A stretch of DNA of 64,000 bases, taken from assembly GCA_030760725.1 (NCBI GenBank), contig JASWHV010000012.1, positions 57,009,652 to 57,073,651 of the forward strand, given 5' to 3'. The notes under the pieces are model-generated. The model searched no databases, had not been told where the DNA came from, and saw only the letters and a program-made list of their open reading frames with translations. Source of the stretch: Neostapfia colusana (lineage: Eukaryota > Streptophyta > Magnoliopsida > Poales > Poaceae). Shown piece by piece: positions 10,701 to 20,958 of this stretch (position 1 is the first letter of the stretch; every line of letters starts with the position of its first letter). The position numbers and the translations under genes were made by a program.

Positions 10701-11861
10701 AGATAGGCTTGGGACACACGGGTTCGGTTGAGTGATGTGAGATCACTTTAGTAATGAAAATGAGACTAGGCAGGGGCTAGGGCGCAGCAAGAGAGAGTCT
10801 TGTGTGCGCGGCCCTGCCCGTGTCGATTGAGGACCGATCCGTGTGCGGCCCTGCTGAACAAGTATTGAACGTACCGAAGGCATATCGGATATATGGGCCC
10901 CGATAAACTGATGTAGCCTAAACCTCCAGGCGTCGAGGCATAACGCACCGATTTATAGGTGTAGGCTGAGGGAAGCAAAGTGGAAATCTGCCAACGGGCA
11001 TAGAGAGATGCTCCGTGTGGGGAACCTCCTGCTCGTTTCGGTGCGACCGGTTCGACGTTTGGGCTGTTGGGTGAAAGGTTGTCCCGTACGACATCGAGTG
11101 AGCGTGCTGTGCAGCTCCACGGGTGGGCGTACGTGACGTGCTCTTTAGGTTTCCCTGCAGGTGTATATCGAGTCGATTTGCCGTCCCTTGCGGTGACGAG
11201 TACCGCTTGTTCACTGCGTCGTAACGTAGATTAATGAATGAAATGTTATGATTCAATATTGCTGTTATGATATAATTGTATTGCTACATGTGTGCCACCA
11301 AATATTTCTTACTAAATTTCAGCTTCATGAACTGTTAACCTGTTGCTAAAAGATGAACTAAGGATGAACTTGTAGGCGTGTCCATTTGCTGCAACATTGC
11401 TATCCTATGTTATGGTACCCCTCATATAGAGTTTCATGCTTAGGTGAGTCGGTTAAGCCTTGCTGAGCCTTCGTGCTCACGGTTGCTGCTTAAGTGTTTT
11501 TCAGGTGAGGAGCCACCCACGGACTCGGAGTACGAGTCCACCGGCGAGGGTTACCCCCCCGTCGGGGACCACGGCTGAGTGGGAGCCGTACACGCCGCGC
11601 TGAGCTGAGACGTGCAGCTAGTGTGGGTTGCCCTAGGGCTGGGCAACCGACTTTTGCTAGATAGGCGGGTGTGAGTTGTACAAAAGAAACTTCCGCTGTG
11701 TAATAAAGACTCTAGTTTGTAACTGAGAAGTGTACTACTTTGTACCTTCAGTTTGTTTTTCCCATGTAATATAATGTGTTCTTATGACGTGTGCTGTCAG
11801 GTGTCGCATCGCGCGGCACCACCCTCTGCGATCCTGGATGAGCGGATCCCGGTCCGCCACA
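7725..11861 (+). repeat. Gyp-A 5' LTR
   Basis: It begins tgtaaaagcccaag and ends ccggtccgccaca. It contains an AT-rich first part, a GC-rich part with the small frames that arise from composition, a 42-bp tandem repeat at 9541-9666, and AATAAA at 11702-11707 near the end. An 8-bp-arm hairpin (ctcggtgg...ccaccgag) lies at 8392-8413. No protein-coding gene is supported in it. Confidence 0.95.
9541..9666. repeat. 42-bp tandem repeat, three copies, each with CACGTG
   Basis: The units start at 9541, 9583 and 9625 with 'ccggtgtgccggacacctcc'. Each holds the G-box core CACGTG inside 'gacacgtgt'. The copies are almost identical, which implies recent expansion or homogenisation. The 3' LTR has the same array at 18006-18131 with a few substitutions, one of which destroys a G-box in the middle unit. 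The likely role is as an upstream regulatory array of the LTR promoter. Confidence 0.85.
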
Positions 11862-11864
11862 GCC

Positions 11865-11876
11865 TGGTATCAAAGC
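11865..11876 (+). other. Gyp-A primer-binding site
   Basis: TGGTATCAAAGC lies 3 bp after the 5' LTR. It is complementary to the 3' end of plant initiator-Met tRNA except for one base (the usual form is TGGTATCAGAGC), and would prime minus-strand DNA synthesis. Confidence 0.85.
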
Positions 11877-13113
11877 TGCTTTGGGGATAGCACAGTACTT
11901 AAGGACTGCATTATGGGGAAAACTTAGGTATACGGTGAGGATTCGGTAGTTGCCCAAGTAAGGACTATACTAGCATAGTTACTTAAAGTGGCAAAGACTA
12001 ACTTATGTGTTATAATTATGAATTTCAATTATGTTACGACGCACCTACACTCTGATAAGTATGGTAAGGAACGCCACCGGAAGCGGTTCAATTTCGGTTA
12101 GCTCTCCCTGACGAGGAACGTAGTTCAGGGATTGATCTCACAGCTTGGTGTGAGATGTCAATATGAAGCTCTTGGACTCTTCATGTCCCTGAGTTCATAT
12201 GAAACGCTGATCCCTAGCGTGCATTAGGCAAGTAAGTGGAGACCCCATCGCGTGGTCAGTAACGCGAGAGTGTGTTCGTCTGGAAATAGCCCAGGAGGAC
12301 ATACGCAGCGCTTGCCATCGGCGTGCCCTGCAGGGCAGTAGGTGGTATCTGTTGGGTTGATAACATTCCCAACCGTGACGACCCGTTCATGACATACTCG
12401 GGTTCCCCGTCGTGTGGTGTTGAAACACGATCACGTACCTTGAGACGTGACTTAGCTCAAGGACGGCCGTATGACAATGATACGGGCGTTTGTATTTACT
12501 TTCATATATGGAACTGCCTGAAATGAATAACCATTGAGTGCACCATTATTGTGTGGTCTTCTGCAGGTACTAACCACGTATGTATCTGTGTAGAAGACGT
12601 GTGCGAGAGACCGTTTAGTGCCACTCTTGAGACGTATATGCCGGTATGATCCGGTTAGGATTTTCTTTTGTGAGGGACGTAGTACCGAGATATTGTAGGC
12701 ACGTGCATGAAAATAATGATAACAAGGAATTAAAATCACTAGGATCAACATCTAGGACTCTGGTTGGGTAGGAAAGTTATAATTGATGAGTGTAGTTCCA
12801 AAAGACTGAAAAACAGAGTGCTCTGTTTTGGGCAGCACGTTTGCTGATCTTCAACAGGGCATAACTCACAGGTCTTTTAGCCAGAGAGGTGTGCTATATA
12901 GTTCTGGAAAGGTATTTGAGTACTCTACAACTTTGTTGTAGACTTCTAGAGCTGGAACACACCTTAAGATGGCTTAAATCCCAGAGGAATGTAAACTGTC
13001 CAGAACCAGGACAGAGTAAAACCTTCTCTGAGCTGTTCTGTTTTTCAAACATAACTCCCAGGTGAAAAATCAAAATTAGTATATAATACATCCTTAGAAA
13101 GAGTAGAAGATGT
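11877..13113 (+). other. Gyp-A non-coding leader where gag and protease are expected
   Basis: There is no frame with a retrotransposon gag domain, zinc knuckle or DSG protease motif on either strand. The only long antisense frame (12894-13436) overlaps the RT start and is a shadow. The sequence aligns with the Gyp-D leader at 40399-40793 and 44024-44600. Shared stretches include 'aaaaacagagtgctctgttt' and 'gagagaccgttt'. The absence of gag is therefore older than this copy. Confidence 0.75.
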
Positions 13114-14475
13114 GTGACATCTTTGCAATTCAAATTTCCTGAAGTTTCAGCACAGAGTTCAGTGGAAACTCGAATTGAAAACAGCAACTTTCCAAGGGAG
13201 GTTTCAGCAGTCAACAATACTAAAGCTCTCAAGTTGGAGGACATTCCCGTAGTCCGGGAGTACCCCGACGTGTTCCCGGATGATCTTCCGGGTATGCCAC
13301 CTGAGCGGGATGTCGAGTTCAAGATCGAGCTCGCACCCGGGACTACGCCCATATCATGGAGACCATACAAAATGGCTCCAAATGAGCTGGCCGAACTGAA
13401 AGAACAGCTCAATGATCTGTTGAGCAAGGGTTTCATTAGGCCGAGTTCCTCGCCTTGGGGATGCTCGGCGCTGTTTGTAAAGAAGAAGGATGAAACCCTA
13501 TGGTTGTGTGTGGATTACCGGCCGCTCAACGCCGTCACCATCAAGAATAAGTACCCACTGCCCCGTATTGACATATTGTTTGATCAACTTGTGGGGGCAA
13601 GTGTGTTCTCCAAGATGGACCTTCGCTCTGGATATCATCAGATAAAGATCCGGGAGGAGGATATCCCGAAGACGGCCTTCCTGACGAGATACGGATTATA
13701 TGAATATCTCGTCATGTCCTTTGGTCTCACAAATGCTCCAGCCCATTTCATGTATCTCATGAACTCAGTGTTCATGCCAGAGCTGGACAAGTTCGTGGTA
13801 GTGTTCATCGACGATATCTTGGTTTACTCCAAGACAGAAGCCGAACATGCCGAACACTTGCGGATCGTTCTTCAACTATTGCGAGACCACAAGCTCTACG
13901 CCAAGTTCAGTAAATGCGAGTTTTGGATCAGCCAAGTGCCTTTCTTGGGACATATCATCTCAGCAGAAGGCATTGCGGTTGACCCAAGCAAAATAGAGCA
14001 AGTGCTGAAATGGAAAGCTCCCACTTCAGTCCATGAAGTCAGAAGCTTCCTCGGGTTAGCGGGATACTACCGGAGGTTCATTCCAAGCTTCTCCAAGCTC
14101 GCTAAGCCGATGACAGAGTTGCTGAAGAAAGGGACGAAATATGTTTGGAACACGGCGTGTGAAGGAGCGTTCCAAACATTGGTGAAGCATCTCACAACAG
14201 CCCCGGTGTTAGCTCAGCCGGATACAACAAAGCCCTTCGACGTGTATTGTGACGCGTCCGGTATTGGGCTTGGCTGCGTGTTGATGCAGGAAGGACGTGT
14301 GGTCGCATATGGCTCACGCCAACTTTGGAACCATGAGCAGCACTATCTGACTCATGATATTGAGCTTGCTGCAGTGGTGTTGGCGCTAAAAATGTGGAGG
14401 CACTATCTCCTGGGGAATCTGGTGCATCTCTACACCGACCACAAGAGCTTGAAATACATTTTCACCCAGAAGTAG
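13114..14475 (+). CDS. pol: Gyp-A reverse transcriptase and RNase H
   Basis: The 453-codon frame starts in leader-derived sequence; similarity to gypsy pol begins at about residue 40 with 'VVREYPDVFPDDLPGMPP'. RT motifs follow: 'SSPWGCSALFVKKKD', 'LCVDYRPLNAVTIKNKYPLP', 'FSKMDLRSGYHQIKI', 'FGLTNAPAHF' and the catalytic 'VVVFIDDILVYSK'. The RNase H part has 'FDVYCDASGIGLGCVL' and 'TDHKSLKYIF'. The enzyme copies element RNA into DNA and degrades the template. A single TAG at 14473-14475 ends the frame, which otherwise continues directly into integrase. The protease that normally precedes RT is absent, and I see no obvious native start codon context. Confidence 0.9.
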   Translation: MTSLQFKFPEVSAQSSVETRIENSNFPREVSAVNNTKALKLEDIPVVREYPDVFPDDLPGMPPERDVEFKIELAPGTTPISWRPYKMAPNELAELKEQLNDLLSKGFIRPSSSPWGCSALFVKKKDETLWLCVDYRPLNAVTIKNKYPLPRIDILFDQLVGASVFSKMDLRSGYHQIKIREEDIPKTAFLTRYGLYEYLVMSFGLTNAPAHFMYLMNSVFMPELDKFVVVFIDDILVYSKTEAEHAEHLRIVLQLLRDHKLYAKFSKCEFWISQVPFLGHIISAEGIAVDPSKIEQVLKWKAPTSVHEVRSFLGLAGYYRRFIPSFSKLAKPMTELLKKGTKYVWNTACEGAFQTLVKHLTTAPVLAQPDTTKPFDVYCDASGIGLGCVLMQEGRVVAYGSRQLWNHEQHYLTHDIELAAVVLALKMWRHYLLGNLVHLYTDHKSLKYIFTQK

Positions 14476-14481
14476 CTGAAT

Positions 14482-16125
14482 ATGAGGCAAAGGAGGTGGT
14501 TAGAATTGATCAAAGATTATGAAATTGAGATTCATTACCACTCCGGCAAGGCGAATGTGGTTGCCGACGCGCTAAGTCGGAAATCACATGTCCATCACCT
14601 CACCATTACACCGGTGGAGGAGGAAGAGCCAAGTTTATACTTGGTTCCTTATGGATCGCTGTACAACCTTGCCCTCATCCCTACTATTAGGGAGGACATC
14701 ATTGCAGCTCAGAAAGATGATAAAGGCATGGCACATCTCCGGAGACGGATAGACAACGGGGAAATCAAATGTTTCCGGAAGGATGATGAGGGGACGCTGT
14801 GGTTCAATGACCGCATAGTCGTACCCCGGGATATGGAGTTGAGAAAGAAGATCCTCGATGAAGCTCACTTGTCTAAATACTCCATCCATCCGGGCAGCAA
14901 CAAGATGTACCAAGATATGAAAAAGAAATTTTTGTGGACACAGATGAAGCGGGAGGTAGGTAAGTACGTATCCGAGTGCGATACGTGCCGACGAGTGAAA
15001 GCTGATCACATGAAGAAATCAGGGCTGCTGCAACCCCTGAAGATCCCGGCATGGAAATGGGAAGATGTGAGCATGGATTTCATTGTGGGATTGCCCCTAA
15101 CAGCCAACAAGCATGATTCCATATGGGTAATCGTTGATCGGTTAACCAAGACGGCTCACTTCATTCCGGTGAATACACGTTACAATGCCGGCAAATATGC
15201 GGAGCTATACATAGCGAAGATTCTATGCCTATACGGGGTACCCAAGACCATTGTCTCAGATCGAGGTGCATTATTTGTCTCGCGCTTTTGGGAGCAGCTA
15301 CACGCTGCATTGGGTACTAAGTTGATCAAGAGCTCCGCCTATCACCCTCAGACAGATGGCCAGACAGAGAGGGTGAATCAAGTCCTGGAAGACATGTTGA
15401 GAGCATGTGCCATCCACCATGGTAGGAACTGGGGTGATCACCTACCATTGGCAGAATTCTCGTACAACAACGGCTATCAGGCGAATATCAAAATGGCACC
15501 TTACGAAGCTCTCTACGGTCGTAAATGCCGCACCCCATTAAACTGGTTCGAGTCCGGTGAAAGGGTCACATTCGGAGTTGATGTGGTGAACGACGCCGAG
15601 GAGCGCGTTCGGACAATTCAAGCCAATTTGAAGGCCGCTCAATCCCGACAGAAGAGCTACGCTGATAAGAGGCGTAGGCCGTTGCACTTTGACGATGGGG
15701 AACACGTGTACCTCCGCGTGTCTCCGATGAAGGGCGTGCACCGGTTCGGTCTGAAGGGGAAGCTCGCTCCCCGTTTCATTGGACCCTATGCTATCACCGA
15801 GAGGTGTGGACCAGCAGCGTATCGATTGGAGCTACCGGCATACCTTGCGGGTGTCCATGATATCTTCCATGTTTCGCAACTGCGAAAATATTTGAAGCAT
15901 ACGACTGCTGTTCCTACCGAAGACATCAGCGAGTTGAAACCTGATTTAACATATGATGAGTATCCGGTGGAAATTCTTGATGAGAAAGCCCGAACCACGC
16001 GTAGCAGAACGTTGTGGTTCTACAAAATCCTCTGGAGCAACCACACCGCTGATGAAGCGACGTGGGAGAGCGAGGAGTTCCTCCACTCAAATTACCCGGA
16101 GTTCATGGCTTCTCAACACGGGTAA
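14482..16125 (+). CDS. pol: Gyp-A integrase with chromodomain-like tail
   Basis: The frame is the same as the RT part, after one in-frame stop. It starts within the RNase H-integrase linker ('MRQRRWLELIKDYEIEIHYH', 'VVADALSR'). A zinc-binding HHCC region follows ('HLSKYSIHPGSNKMY', 'CDTCRRVKADH'), then the DDE core ('MDFIVGLPLT', 'IVSDRGALFVSRFW', 'AYHPQTDGQTERVNQ') and 'MAPYEALYGRKCRTPLNW'. The C-terminus reads 'YPVEILDEKARTTRSRT...WSNHTADEATWESEEFL', a chromodomain-like fold of the plant type that lacks most of the aromatic cage. It inserts the cDNA into chromosomes. The tail suggests chromovirus-type targeting. This part is fully open. Confidence 0.92.
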   Translation: MRQRRWLELIKDYEIEIHYHSGKANVVADALSRKSHVHHLTITPVEEEEPSLYLVPYGSLYNLALIPTIREDIIAAQKDDKGMAHLRRRIDNGEIKCFRKDDEGTLWFNDRIVVPRDMELRKKILDEAHLSKYSIHPGSNKMYQDMKKKFLWTQMKREVGKYVSECDTCRRVKADHMKKSGLLQPLKIPAWKWEDVSMDFIVGLPLTANKHDSIWVIVDRLTKTAHFIPVNTRYNAGKYAELYIAKILCLYGVPKTIVSDRGALFVSRFWEQLHAALGTKLIKSSAYHPQTDGQTERVNQVLEDMLRACAIHHGRNWGDHLPLAEFSYNNGYQANIKMAPYEALYGRKCRTPLNWFESGERVTFGVDVVNDAEERVRTIQANLKAAQSRQKSYADKRRRPLHFDDGEHVYLRVSPMKGVHRFGLKGKLAPRFIGPYAITERCGPAAYRLELPAYLAGVHDIFHVSQLRKYLKHTTAVPTEDISELKPDLTYDEYPVEILDEKARTTRSRTLWFYKILWSNHTADEATWESEEFLHSNYPEFMASQHG

Positions 16126-16173
16126 GTCCCTACTACATCGCTATCTCTTCTTTTGTAATCTCGGGACGAGATT

Positions 16174-16191
16174 CTTTTAAGGGGGTAGGGA
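16174..16191 (+). other. Gyp-A polypurine tract
   Basis: 'tttaagggggtaggga' lies immediately before the 3' LTR and follows the conserved gypsy word 'gggacgagattc'. It is the expected primer site for plus-strand DNA synthesis. Confidence 0.85.
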
Positions 16192-19100
16192 TGTAAAAGC
16201 CCAAGAAAAGGGACTTGCAAAGACTTTTCTTCACCTCACAACACCCCAGTTTTCGTTGTGGATATCTTAGGAAATATTGTGAAGAGCAAGTAACCTTCAT
16301 CAAAAGAGTGATTAGAGGGGAAAGTCTTCCTTTTCACAAAGTGGGATTTGGACATAGGAACATGAGAGGTTGAGCTCACCCCTAGATCTTAAAAAGTCTT
16401 GGGAAGGTTCAGTCCAAGTTTCATAGAAATCCAACACTTTTTGAGGCACTTTTTGGGTTATTTGAAAAAGTGGCCAATTTGAATGTAAATTCAAATTGCA
16501 GCAACTTTCATCACCCAAATTCAAAAGTTAGCTTCATATTCTTATTCAGCACATTTTTGTGAGCTCACACACCAATTTTCACTCCATTTGGAGTTGATCT
16601 TGACATGAGCTAAGTGGGACGAATTCAAACTTTATTTGAATTCAAAACTAAACTTGTGCTGAAATTCACCCAAGCCGAACCCAATTTGAATTCTATTCAA
16701 TTCAAATGGCTCAGGGGTGAATGATTTGAATCACCAGGGGTATTATGGGGCTCACTGTTTACAACAGTGATTAGGAGTAAATTCCAGAGGTTAAAACCCC
16801 AGGTGGGACCCACATGTCATAGAGGGGAGAAGGAGAAACTTGCACCCAAAGTCAGAGTCTCGGTGGGAAATTCCACCGAGCAGCTGTCGGCTGTGCCACC
16901 GAGCAGCTACCGGCGCCACCAGCTGCTTCCCTCTCCGCGCGCTGGCGCCCAGGGCGGCTGGCTCGCGTCCCCATGCGACCGGCACCGCCTCAGCCGAGCA
17001 GGAGTCGGCCGGCTTTATCTTCTCGCGGGCAAACCCGAGCAGCGGCATTGTTTCTCGCCACAGCTCTCTGCTCAATCGGGAAAACTAGCAAAACCATCTC
17101 CTCCTTCGTCCCTGAGCTGCTAGACAGCCACCTGAGCTCGCACTCCACCTCTCCAACGCCAGAAACCTCGAGCTCCAACCCCTTTGCCCAAAGACGATCG
17201 CCACCGCGGCGACCTAGCCTCAGCCGAGAGTCAGGCGCCCGTGGGCAGCGTTCCACAGGCGTTTTCACGGTCCAGCGAGAGAGGCTACAGGAGCGCGCGA
17301 CCACCGTGCTGCTCTACTCCATGTTTGGAAGCCAACCGTGAGGAATTCACAGATAATTTCCAGTTTTTGTTCCGGCGACCGTAAACCGAGTTTCTGGTAC
17401 GGTTTCTTTAAATTCTCGCTCTATGATCTTTCGGAGGTCATCGAATCTTGCACATAGATGCTGGACTAGCCGGCGATCAAGTTCTTTTCTGCATCCATAG
17501 CGTGAAACTGTCTAGGAGTGACGAATTTCGAGCTCGATCGAGGGTGGTCATGGCGGGCACGATCGGTCACACGGTGCCGACCGACTTGACGCCATCCCTA
17601 AACCCTTTTGACACCTTGTCAAGCTTCCTAGAGGTACACTGATGCTGTAGGGCCGTTTGTTCGAGGTGTTGGCGGGTTTAGAAACCACGGTCGACGGTGT
17701 CGAACCTCAACCGAGGCCGCGGCACGTCGCCGAGCTACTTCCGGTCACCCCAGCCCGACCTGTCACCCCGACGTGTTCCTCGACGTCAACAACCCCCTAG
17801 CGGCGAGTTTCAGACCATGGGAGGTCCGGCAGCGGCGAGCCGGCGAGCCCCGAATCTGCTCCGGCGAGGTCGGCGGCGCGGGCGCGAGAGAACGGCGGGA
17901 GGAAGACGAAGCCGGCTGGCCCACGTGTCAGCGGCTGAAGAATTTAAATCGGGATCGGGTGTGGCCAGGGATCGGCTGTGCTGGCGCGCAAATACCCTGT
18001 GAGCTCCGGTGTGCCGGACACCTCCGCGCTCGACACGTGTGGTATCCCCGGTGTGCCGGACACCTCCGCGCTCGACATGTGTGGTATCTCCGGTGTGCCG
18101 GACACCTCCACGCTCGACACGTGTCCCCGCGGGCCCCGAGAGTTTATACTTTTCCCCCGATTTTCAGAATTCTTCCAAACTTCAAATCCTCAGAACTTTG
18201 GCTAGAGAGCTCCAAATTCAGTGAACCAAATTTTTCTGAACTCAGGATTCTGAGTACTTTCCAGCAGTACCAAATTCAACTCATGAAAGTGAATAGTTTT
18301 CCAGAATTAAATCCCTAAAATTTAAAGTGTTGGGAATTTTATCTGGAAAACTACGTTATGAAAAATTCTGAAATTTGGCTGAAAGATTCATTGGAAAATC
18401 CCTGAATCCCAGTAAAGTTTTCAGACTCATCCAAGTTTATTTAGTTACCCTAATTGGGTGATTAAGGGAACTACCCAGAGAAAATAGAAAAATGTACAGA
18501 AACATTTTTCAGATTTTCTCCAATCTTAATTAGGACATAACCTTCTGTAGAATTATTCAAATGACATGAAACCAACTCCATTAGAACCATCCTAAATTCT
18601 AGTTTCCAGAAAGTAATGGTGGAAGCAATGAAAAACCCTGCAATTACTTAGAGGCTCAATTATTGACCAAAGAGGCTTTTATTTGTACAAGGTTCAATCG
18701 AACTTTGTTTCAAATAAAACTTGGTCACAACTCTGGTTAGGACCCTACCAATCCACCATAAAAATTTCAGAACCCAAGGGGAGGGCTAGCTAGAATTATT
18801 AGCAATTATGTATTTAAGTTCACACATTGCATTTAAATTTACATGTAGTATTGTATTCAACGTGTAGCCATTGAAAAAGAGACTCCGGAAGTGCTGGACT
18901 TCCTCCTTCCGGAAGAGGAACTAACCCCTGACCAGCAGCAACAAGGCAAGCCCCGGTTTGCATTAACCTTTTTATAAGTTTTATTTTGTTTACATGTGTC
19001 ATATGAAGTATGTATGTGCATTAGGTATAGGATGAATGAAACCCCACTGGCATAACCAAAGGTTCCTAGAAGAGTGAGGGTAGTGTTTAGGACCTCAAGT

Positions 19101-20325
19101 AGAAAGGCTATGCTTAAAGATTCATAGGGCTTCGGTACAAGTCGAGTAGTTGGAATCTACTCGCGAGATAGGCTTGGGACACACGGGTTTGGTTGAGTGA
19201 TGTGAGATCACTTTAGTAATGAAAATGAGACTAGGCAGGGGCTAGGGCGCAGCAAGAGAGAGTCTTGTGTGCGCGGCCCTGTCCGTGTCGATTGAGGACC
19301 GATCCGTGTGCGGCCCTGCTGAACAAGTATTGAACGTACCGAAGGCATATCGGATATATGGGCCCCGATAAACTGATGTAGCCTAAAGCTTCGGGCGTCG
19401 ACGCATAACGCACCGATTTATAGGTGTAGGCTGAGGGCAGCAAGGTGGAAATCTGCCAACGGGCATAGAGAGATGCTCCGTGTGGGGAACCTCCTGCTCG
19501 TTTCGGTGCGACCGGTTCGACGTTTGGGCTGTTGGGTGAAAGGTTGTCCCGTACGACATCGAGTGAGCGTGCTGTGCAGCTCCACGGGTGGGCGTACGTG
19601 ACGTGCTCTTTGGGTTTCCCTGCAGGTGTATATCGAGTCGATTCGCCGTCCCTCGCGGTGATGAGTACCGCTTGTTCACTACGTCGTAACGTAGATTAAT
19701 GAATGAAATGTTATGATTCAATATTGCTGTTATGATATAATTGTATTGCTACATGTGTGCCACCAAATATTGCTTACTAAATTTCAGCTTCATGAACTGT
19801 TAACCTGTTGCTAAAAGATGAACTAAGGATGAATTTGTAGGCGTGTCCATTTGCTGCAACATTGCTATCCTATGTTATGGTACCCCTCATGTAGAGTTTC
19901 ATGCTTAGGTGAGTCGGTTAAGCCTTGCTGAGCCTTCGTGCTCACGGTTGCTGCTTAAGTGTTTTTCAGGTGACGAGCCACCCACGGACTCGGAGTACGA
20001 GTCCACCGGCGATGGTTACCCTCCGTCGGGGACCACGGCTGAGTGGGAGCCGTACACGCCGCGCTGAGCTGAGACGTGCAGCTAGTGTGGGTTGCCCTAG
20101 GGCTGGGCAACCGACTTTTGCTAGATAGGCGGGCGTGAGTTGTACAAAAGAAACTTCCGCTGTGTAATAAAGACTCTAGTTTGTAACTGAGAAGTGTACT
20201 ACTTTGTACCTTCAGTTTGTTTTTCCCATGTAATATAATGTGTTCTTATGACGTGTGCTGTCGGGTGTCGCATCGCGCGGCACCACCCTCTGCGATCCTG
20301 GATGAGCGGATCCCGGTCCGCCACA
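16192..20325 (+). repeat. Gyp-A 3' LTR
   Basis: It is a near-identical copy of 7725-11861, starting tgtaaaagcccaag and ending ccgccaca, with AATAAA at 20166-20171. Small substitutions and 1-3-bp indels are scattered through it. The 42-bp array is at 18006-18131. It contains no gene. Confidence 0.95.
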
Positions 20326-20806
20326 GAAACTCATCTTCTCCCTAAGATTAGTTCAAGGATCTCCATCACCACCCATGTCTTGACCTCAAGCAACACCTGC
20401 ACATGAACAAACATCCATTTTTTAGCACAAATCCACGACTTGGCTCACGTTAGTCCTAAAACCACAACACCTTACATGAGCACCTCACATAAGCATGTTG
20501 CAAACCATAGCAACGTATTAACTACCATAATCAGCCATAACACATTAAAGACTTAGTAAGAGAATACTAAGCAAACATTCCATCATCCAAGAAGCAAGTT
20601 CGAAACATTGCAAGTTCAAAACAGAGTGGCTAAAAATTAAACACTATGAAAACAGCTGCTCTGCAGTTACAGATACTACTGAAATGTAATGAGAAAGTTC
20701 GGACAATCCGAAGCGGGTATTTCAGCAATATTCAAAACTTTGAATGTAAATCCTCACTTTTATTCTAATTTTCAACGTATTCAGCACACATAGGTCTCAC
20801 AGTACG

Positions 20807-20953
20807 AGAAGTCGGCTAACGGTAAGTGATCATCTCAATCCTTACCGTGATTTATAGCACAAGCTCATAGCATGTCTTCCAGGATTTGGTTTACCCGCTC
20901 AGTTTGCCCATCTATCTACGGGTGGTACGCTGAACTACAGATCAGTTTTGTAC
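20807..20953 (-). pseudogene. Gyp-C integrase core fragment, middle piece
   Basis: The minus-strand translation gives 'ICSSAYHP', a stop, 'IDGQTERVNQILEDML', a stop, then 'ACAINHGKD' and 'DDHLPLADFSY'. This is the end of the DDE core including the catalytic glutamate region. The piece lies between the Cop-1 duplication (20954-20958) and the Solo-1 duplication (20802-20806). With those insertions removed, the frame connects rightwards to 32618 ('EQLHAVLGTKL') and leftwards to 6654 ('YNNGY'). Two in-frame stops show decay. Confidence 0.88.
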
Positions 20954-20958
20954 CTAAC

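Larger units (their letters stand above)
7725..20325 (+). mobile_element. Gyp-A: full-length Ty3/gypsy chromovirus lacking gag and protease
   Basis: The 12.6-kb element has LTRs of 4137 and 4134 bp, TG...CA ends and the 5-bp duplication GAAAC at 7720-7724 and 20326-20330. A primer-binding site complementary to initiator-Met tRNA (TGGTATCAAAGC, one base off the usual form) follows the 5' LTR, and a polypurine tract precedes the 3' LTR. The internal region is only 4.3 kb: about 1.25 kb without coding potential, then RT, RNase H, integrase and a chromodomain-like tail. gag and protease are missing. The LTRs differ by about 1-2% in stretches I compared, so insertion is fairly recent. It lies inside Solo-1. 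The tail and gene order suggest the Tekay/Del lineage. Confidence 0.95.
6660..20801 (-). mobile_element. Solo-1: copia-like solo LTR (about 1.54 kb net), split by Gyp-A
   Basis: The element consists of 6660-7724 plus 20331-20801. It starts with TG (plus strand), ends with CA, and is flanked by GTACG at 6655-6659 and 20802-20806. On the minus strand the terminal part reads 'attcaccccctctgatag', close in form to the LTR end of Cop-1 ('cacccccctctagg'). I therefore call it a copia LTR in minus orientation. A minus-strand TATA-like motif is at 7262-7270 and AATAAA at 7195-7200. No internal coding region or second LTR is present, so it is a recombined solo LTR. It sits inside the integrase gene of Gyp-C. 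Confidence 0.75.
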
